From contig NZ_AP014924.1 in the NCBI RefSeq assembly GCF_001544015.1, forward strand, positions 2,356,001 to 2,420,000: a DNA stretch of 64,000 bases, given 5' to 3'. Within the stretch, counting starts at the first letter, position 1, and each line of letters begins with the position of its first letter. The notes under the pieces are model-generated. The model was not told the DNA's origin. It saw nothing but the letters and a program-made list of their open reading frames with translations, and made no database searches. Shown here one piece after another: positions 60,184 to 64,000 of this stretch. A program made the position numbers and the translations under genes. This DNA is from Limnochorda pilosa (GTDB taxonomy: Bacteria > Bacillota > Limnochordia > Limnochordales > Limnochordaceae).

Positions 60184-61372
60184 GGACCCATGATAGCATA
60201 CGGCAGCCCCAACCGCTTCTCTCAATCGCGCTCCCTCATCGCTGACGGCGGCCGTCACCCTCCCGGGGCAATACGAGCCCGTACCGCCCCCCTCCCCTCG
60301 TTCGACGGAAGGCGGTCCTGTGGGCTCGCTCGTTCCTGCGCAGCATTGAACGTAGTTTCGCTCCACGTTCCGTGACTCCTCCTGCCAGGCGTGGCAACGT
60401 GTGGGAGTTCACCGGATGCTCACGGTCCGTGGAGGCAGCGGGAAGCTCGCTCCGTTCCCGTCGCCATCGGCCTTCAGGCGAGCCAGGGCTCCGCGTCCCG
60501 GTGGGCCGACCGCAGGATGGACGTTCTTCCCTACGTCCGAGTCGACGGCGATGGGTTCGGATCCGTGTGAAGGCTGTGACGCCCCCTTCACCAAAGGCCT
60601 CTCCACGATCATTGCACGGCCGTCCGAGCACGGGCCATCTTGCTCCATCTATGGAACGCCGCGAGCCATGGTTTTCGCGCCGGCCGGGGAGGTCCTGCGT
60701 GCAGACACCCTCGCGGCGCGGGCGGGCAACCCGGGCGATCCTCCGGGGAAGCCAGGCTCTGCCTGCAGTGCCGTCCTGAACGGTCGCTCGGCGGGCAACG
60801 ATGGGTCCAGAGATCCTACGGGCGTCTCGGGCACCGTTCGAGCGTGTCGATCTGCGGGCGCCGTGGCCTCGGTGCCAGGCAAGGGGCACCGCTTCGGACC
60901 CGGCAAAGTGTTGCTGCCGCAGGCCTGGATCTCCGCCCGCACGCCCTGGGCTGTGCGAGAGGTCTCCTCCTCGGCCAGGGCCTCGAGACCTGGCGAGCCG
61001 GGGCTGGCACCAACCTCCAACCGGGCCTGCAGGGCGCTACCTGAGCGAGCCCGCCGCCCCGTCGTGGTCCTCCTGGGCGCTGTGCCCCTTGCACTGTAGC
61101 CTCGACTCGCAGCGCTAACTGAGCGAGGAAGGTACCGAGTGCTCTAGAGGCTTGTGGCTGCACACTCTGGACCTCCGGGTCGGTGCTCGTCTCACCACCC
61201 CTGTCCGCTCGCGCCCCGCGCCCTTCGGCCGTGCCCCGCGATGCGCGACGGCGGACGGAGTCACCTGGCGTTCGAGCTACTCACTCCCCGGCGCCGTTCG
61301 GCGCCAGGAGACCTGCCGAGACGCCCAGCGTTCGAGGTAGCGTGTTCGGTCCGACATTATGCGAACGTGAGT
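60184..61372. other. Long region without a recognisable gene
   Basis: About 1.2 kb with several overlapping open frames on both strands but no coherent protein. A piece near 60830-61000 (CGRRGLGARQGAPLRTRQSV in one frame, GHRFGPGKVLLPQAWISART in another) looks like one old gene read across frameshifts. I could not name it. A hairpin, GGCGCC-GTTC-GGCGCC, lies at 61290-61305. Confidence 0.4.
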
Positions 61373-61401
61373 TTGCACCCTCGGTGAAGATGTGCTATAC
61401 T
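61373..61401 (+). promoter_or_regulatory. Strong sigma-A-type promoter for the Rpn-like gene
   Basis: TTGCAC (61373-61378) and TATACT (61396-61401) are separated by 17 bp, both close to consensus, and point toward the gene at 61518. The leader would be about 110 bases. Confidence 0.65.
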
Positions 61402-61517
61402 TCCAGCCAGAACCAGTCGGTCCGGCACGGCACGCCCAAAGCCGAGGTCCGTCCGGCTGGCTCTCCCCACCCGCCGCACCTCCCGGGCCATCGCTGCACA
61501 AGGAGCGTGAGACCGCG

Positions 61518-62438
61518 ATGCCCACCGCTCACGACCAGCTCTTCAAGGAGTTGCTCAGGGCCTTCTTCCCGCAGTTCCTCGAGCTCTTCACACCCGACGT
61601 CCTCAGGCTCGGCAGACCGGCCTCGGTCGTCTTCATCGAGCCGGAGGTCTTCCGGGACCTGCCGGGTTCCGAGCGGCGCCGCCTGGACGTGGTGGCCCGC
61701 GTCCGCTTCGCGCCCCAGGTCCCGCGCCAGCCTCAGAGTGCCACCTTCCTGGTCCACGTGGAGGTCCAGTCCCGGCGGAAGCGGGATTTCGACCGACGCA
61801 TGTTCTTCTACTTCTCCCGGCTTTACGAGCGCGAGCTGACACCCATCTACCCCATCGCCCTCTTCACCTACGACAGCGGACGGAAGCGCGAGCCTCACAT
61901 GCACCAGGTACGGCTGGGCCGGTTCCAGGTGGTGCTCCGCTTCGCCTACCGCACCATTGAGCTCCGCGAGCTTCAGGCGTCCCAGTATGTCCGGCGGTTC
62001 AACCCGGTCGCGCTCGCGCTTGCCGCGAAGATGAAGCACGGGCGTGACGAGAGCCCGTACCTGTGGTTCGAAGCGCTCCGGCGGCTGGCGCGCATGGCGC
62101 TCGACGAGAGCCGCAAGCGCATCGTGCTCTCCTTCCTCGGAACCTACCTGCCGTTGGATCGCCGGGAGAAGGTACGGTATAATCGACTCGTGGAGGGATT
62201 GCCGATGGGTGAGAAGCGCGCCGTTCAGGAGCTGACCAACCCTTGGGAACTCGATGGCGTTCGCACCACGTTGCTGCTCCTGGTTCGCCGTCGGTTCGGC
62301 CCCATGCCGGACGAAGACAGGGTCCTAATCGAGTCGCTTGACCGGCCGCGTCTCGACGAGCTTGCCGTCGCAGTGGTCGAGGTGGACTCCTACGCGGCGT
62401 GGCAGGCCCGGCTGAAGGAGCTCGCAGACCGAAGGTAG
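61518..62438 (+). CDS. Rpn-family PD-(D/E)XK nuclease/putative transposase
   Basis: ATG 61518 (MPTAHDQLFKELLRAFFPQF) gives 306 residues, with AAGGAG upstream. The Rpn/PDDEXK-like core has FLELFTPDVLRLG, RRRLDVVARVRF (Asp), ATFLVHVEVQSRRKRDFDRR with the E-x-Q variant of the nuclease motif, and FYFSRLYERELTPIYPIALF. The C-terminal half (LARMALDESRKRIVLSFLGT) is the helical domain of the family. Related proteins promote RecA-independent recombination and occur in many copies in some genomes. Its own strong promoter and location among chimeric fragments are notable. Confidence 0.82.
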   Translation: MPTAHDQLFKELLRAFFPQFLELFTPDVLRLGRPASVVFIEPEVFRDLPGSERRRLDVVARVRFAPQVPRQPQSATFLVHVEVQSRRKRDFDRRMFFYFSRLYERELTPIYPIALFTYDSGRKREPHMHQVRLGRFQVVLRFAYRTIELRELQASQYVRRFNPVALALAAKMKHGRDESPYLWFEALRRLARMALDESRKRIVLSFLGTYLPLDRREKVRYNRLVEGLPMGEKRAVQELTNPWELDGVRTTLLLLVRRRFGPMPDEDRVLIESLDRPRLDELAVAVVEVDSYAAWQARLKELADRR

Positions 62439-62483
62439 GCAGAACTCATCGGGTCCGAAGCCAGCGCTCCGGCTCGCTCGTGG

Positions 62484-62790
62484 TCATGGACGTCTTGGAG
62501 GCCGGCCTCTTCGACTTCTGGTGGAGTCAGGACGCCCTCCGTCATCCCCACCGTCTCGCGCCTCGTTCCCCCTCAGCCTCTCCAGCTTCCCGACGGCCGC
62601 CCGCTTCTGGGTGATGGAGACCTGCGTGTAGAGCTGGGTCGTCTCGGAGCTCGCACGCCCCGCGAGTTCCTGCAGGGTGCGGATGTCCGCCCCCTTCTCC
62701 AGCAGCATGGTGAAGCACGTGGGGCGGAGGGCATGGGGCGTCACCCGGCGCCGGACGCTGGCCAGCTTCCCGATCTGAACCGGAAGCGGG
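62484..62790 (-). pseudogene. C-terminal fragment of a XerC/XerD-type tyrosine recombinase
   Basis: RRRVTPHALRPTCFTMLLEK, GADIRTLQELAGRASSETTQ and LYTQVSITQKRAAVGKLERL match the end of the catalytic domain, including the HxxR box and the Tyr nucleophile in QLYTQVS. The residue after HALR is Pro instead of the usual His, and the LGH-type His reads Arg (LAGRAS). The N-terminal domains are missing; the upstream sequence is a phosphatase fragment. It is an inactive integrase relic, perhaps of the element that built this island. Confidence 0.82.
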
Positions 62791-63355
62791 CGCCCAGCTC
62801 GTCCACGCTCATCTTCAGGGCCCAGATCCCGCCCGTCACCATCGACATCCACGCCGGCACACTGATGGGCGGGGTCGAGCTGGACATCGGCCCGTACACC
62901 CCGGCCTCGACCAGGCGCTTGATGTTCGGCAGGTCGTCCAGCCAGCGGTCGAAGACGAGGTGGGGGTCGGCGCAGTCGAGGCCGAGGAGGAGTCGGTCAA
63001 CATGGCCGCGGCGCTCGGCCGGTCTGCGGCTGTTCTTCCGTCCGAGCTCGGGCATGTGGGTACGCATCTCCGCATAGGCGGGGGACCCCGGAAGACGGGG
63101 GCCGATCGCCAGAACCTCAATTCCGTCCGGCATGCGTCTATAAACGAGCCTCATATCTAGCTCCAGGTGGGTTCTTAGGCCCGATTTCCACTTAAGGCTC
63201 TGGTAGACTCGCAGATTCTTCGCAAGGGTCTTTTGATGACCTTCCGCTGCGACAGCCTGCTTGAGAGCCTGCAACAAGCTTTGCATGAACTGATCCACAG
63301 CAACTTCATCACGAGGAACGTACGCCACTAGGGACGGTAGGTCCACTGAAAGCAC
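62741..63355 (-). CDS. Chimeric ORF: RelE-like toxin joined to phosphatase fragment
   Basis: Residues 1-105 look like a RelE/HigB-type mRNA interferase: FMQSLLQALKQAVAAEGHQK, YQSLKWKSGLRTHLELDMRL then VYRRMPDGIEVLAIGPR, where the RLVYR...IGPR pattern is the family end. The frame continues without a stop through HMPELGRKNSRRPAERRGHV into the phosphatase fragment and then shifted recombinase sequence. The frame is also open upstream of 63355 (LLRFLAEQPVQLHDA) to a CTG that overlaps the stop of the preceding gene, which may be the true start. Whether the fusion protein is toxic cannot be told. Confidence 0.55.
   Translation of the reverse strand: MLSVDLPSLVAYVPRDEVAVDQFMQSLLQALKQAVAAEGHQKTLAKNLRVYQSLKWKSGLRTHLELDMRLVYRRMPDGIEVLAIGPRLPGSPAYAEMRTHMPELGRKNSRRPAERRGHVDRLLLGLDCADPHLVFDRWLDDLPNIKRLVEAGVYGPMSSSTPPISVPAWMSMVTGGIWALKMSVDELGARFRFRSGSWPASGAG
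62838..63000 (-). pseudogene. Duplicated 5' fragment of the alkaline-phosphatase-superfamily gene
   Basis: LLLGLDCADPHLVFDRWLDD, LPNIKRLVEAGVYGPMSSST and PPISVPAWMSMVTG repeat residues 10-62 of the protein at 55255 with few changes. The piece is in frame with the RelE-like gene upstream and is followed by the recombinase fragment, so it was inserted by recombination. Confidence 0.88.
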
Positions 63356-63414
63356 CGCGTCATGGAGTTGTACAGGCTGTTCTGCAAGGAACCGTAGTAG
63401 ATCCTCCGGGGGCT

Positions 63415-63717
63415 TCAGTCAACACGCTTTGCTCCATAGAAGGCCTCGACGAACTCGCGAATGGAGTGCTTCGGCCCCCCATTACGTTCGCGAATGAAAG
63501 CAAGGGCATGATCCCACTCATCCTCATACTCGGCCATCAGGTCTTCCGCCTCGCCTGATGTAATCTTGCCGGTTTCAAGCAGTTGCTGAATGAGCTTCTT
63601 CCATTGTTCAGCCTGTTTCAGCGTCTGCTTGGCTTGTGCGTACTCCACGAGCAGCCGGATACGCGCTACCCCTTCACGGCCGTAGTCTTTCTCAAGCTGG
63701 GCAAACTCGGCAGCCAT
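63415..63717 (-). CDS. Small helical protein, putative antitoxin partner
   Basis: ATG 63717 (MAAEFAQLEKDYGREGVARI) has AAAGGAGGGAGGAG just upstream, which is decisive for the start. The 100-residue protein is helical and charged (YAQAKQTLKQAEQWKKLIQQ, ITSGEAEDLMAEYEDEWDHA), with a short C-terminal part HSIREFVEAFYGAKRVD. I recognise no family. Its stop touches the open frame of the RelE-like gene, so the two probably form a toxin-antitoxin operon with the antitoxin first. Confidence 0.65.
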   Translation of the reverse strand: MAAEFAQLEKDYGREGVARIRLLVEYAQAKQTLKQAEQWKKLIQQLLETGKITSGEAEDLMAEYEDEWDHALAFIRERNGGPKHSIREFVEAFYGAKRVD

Positions 63718-63774
63718 ACCATCTCCTCCCTCCTTTGAGGGCATTATACCTCCCCCCTTCCTGTATCAGCAAGT

Positions 63775-64000
63775 CTATGACCCGTAACCCACAATCGATA
63801 CGCGCCGCACGTGGTCGAAAGAGTGCGGGGCAGCCACACCTATCGTGCCCTCCCTCCCGCCCGCTCGCTTCTTCCAGTGCCGCCAGATCCGCCAGAGACA
63901 CCCTTGCCTCACGGCCGTAACGAAGCGCGCCTCACTCGCGAGGCTGTCGAAGGGGCACCGGTCGACCCGGAGGTCATGGCCCAGAGGGACCCGCTGGTCC
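63775..64000 (-). CDS. Partial open frame at the right edge
   Basis: A minus-strand frame is open from the window edge to a TAG at 63775 (DQRVPLGHDLRVDRCPFDSL, ASEARFVTAVRQG, RIWRHWKKRAGG). It may be the 3' end of a gene that begins outside the window, but it is short and I recognise nothing in it. Confidence 0.25.
   Translation of the reverse strand, partial: DQRVPLGHDLRVDRCPFDSLASEARFVTAVRQGCLWRIWRHWKKRAGGREGTIGVAAPHSFDHVRRVSIVGYGS

Noticed and set aside
63692-63901. 69-residue minus-strand frame upstream of the putative antitoxin
   Set aside because: It overlaps the well-supported start and ribosome site of the gene at 63717 and has no domain.

Overview
The window is GC-rich, coding-dense bacterial chromosome. 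Strong AAGGAGG-type ribosome-binding sites, frequent GTG starts, Dpp- and Rbs-type ABC importers with typical N-terminal signal peptides, and an RpiR regulator fit a high-GC member of the Bacillota (Limnochordia or a similar lineage). This is inference from style and gene content; there is no rRNA or tRNA to anchor it. I found no CRISPR array, tRNA or rRNA.

Layout. 1-1459: the 5' part of a sugar ABC binding protein and two divergent XRE regulators around a promoter with repeated operator-like sites. 1625-2959: an IS with perfect 19-bp ends and a broken transposase. 3174-8572: two overlapping-style helicase genes, a Ski2-like helicase with a SWIM zinc motif and a UvrD-like helicase with a C-terminal Fe-S RecB/AddB-type nuclease. 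8711-17582: a catabolic operon on the minus strand (RpiR regulator, peptide/opine-type ABC binding protein and two permeases, D-glutamate-cyclase-like protein, FGGY kinase, DgaE-like PLP ammonia-lyase, RidA). 18143-21387: glycosyltransferase, LpxB-related protein and FkbM methyltransferase. 21581-28287: a secreted nucleoside hydrolase plus ribose-type ABC importer, bracketed by two deletion remnants of the same ISNCY-like element and an istB fragment.

28420-46415: a long minus-strand surface-polysaccharide locus. It holds a flippase, an O-antigen polymerase/ligase-type protein, six glycosyltransferases, an initiating sugar-phosphate transferase, a CapD-type dehydratase and a GDP-fucose pair (gmd-fcl), with a decayed IS1380 copy inside. 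At its head lies an APS kinase fused to a truncated ATP-sulfurylase. 46785-55255 looks like a damaged sulfate/PAPS neighbourhood: a TauE exporter, two broken SLC13 transporters in a direct repeat, a second gmd-fcl pair, a PHP phosphoesterase with an internally inverted 5' segment, and an alkaline-phosphatase-superfamily gene with a frameshifted end.

53120-64000 is accessory: a Doc-type toxin-antitoxin pair, a two-gene ATPase plus HEPN-like module (the best candidate for an undescribed, possibly defensive system), an intact IS1380 element inserted in a DUF5615 toxin gene, a DUF433 antitoxin, an Rpn-type nuclease, and a chimera of RelE-like, phosphatase and recombinase fragments. Two DUF433/DUF5615 modules are present and in both the toxin is broken. 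The many small lesions, duplications and IS remnants show that the right half is a recombination-active, decaying island.
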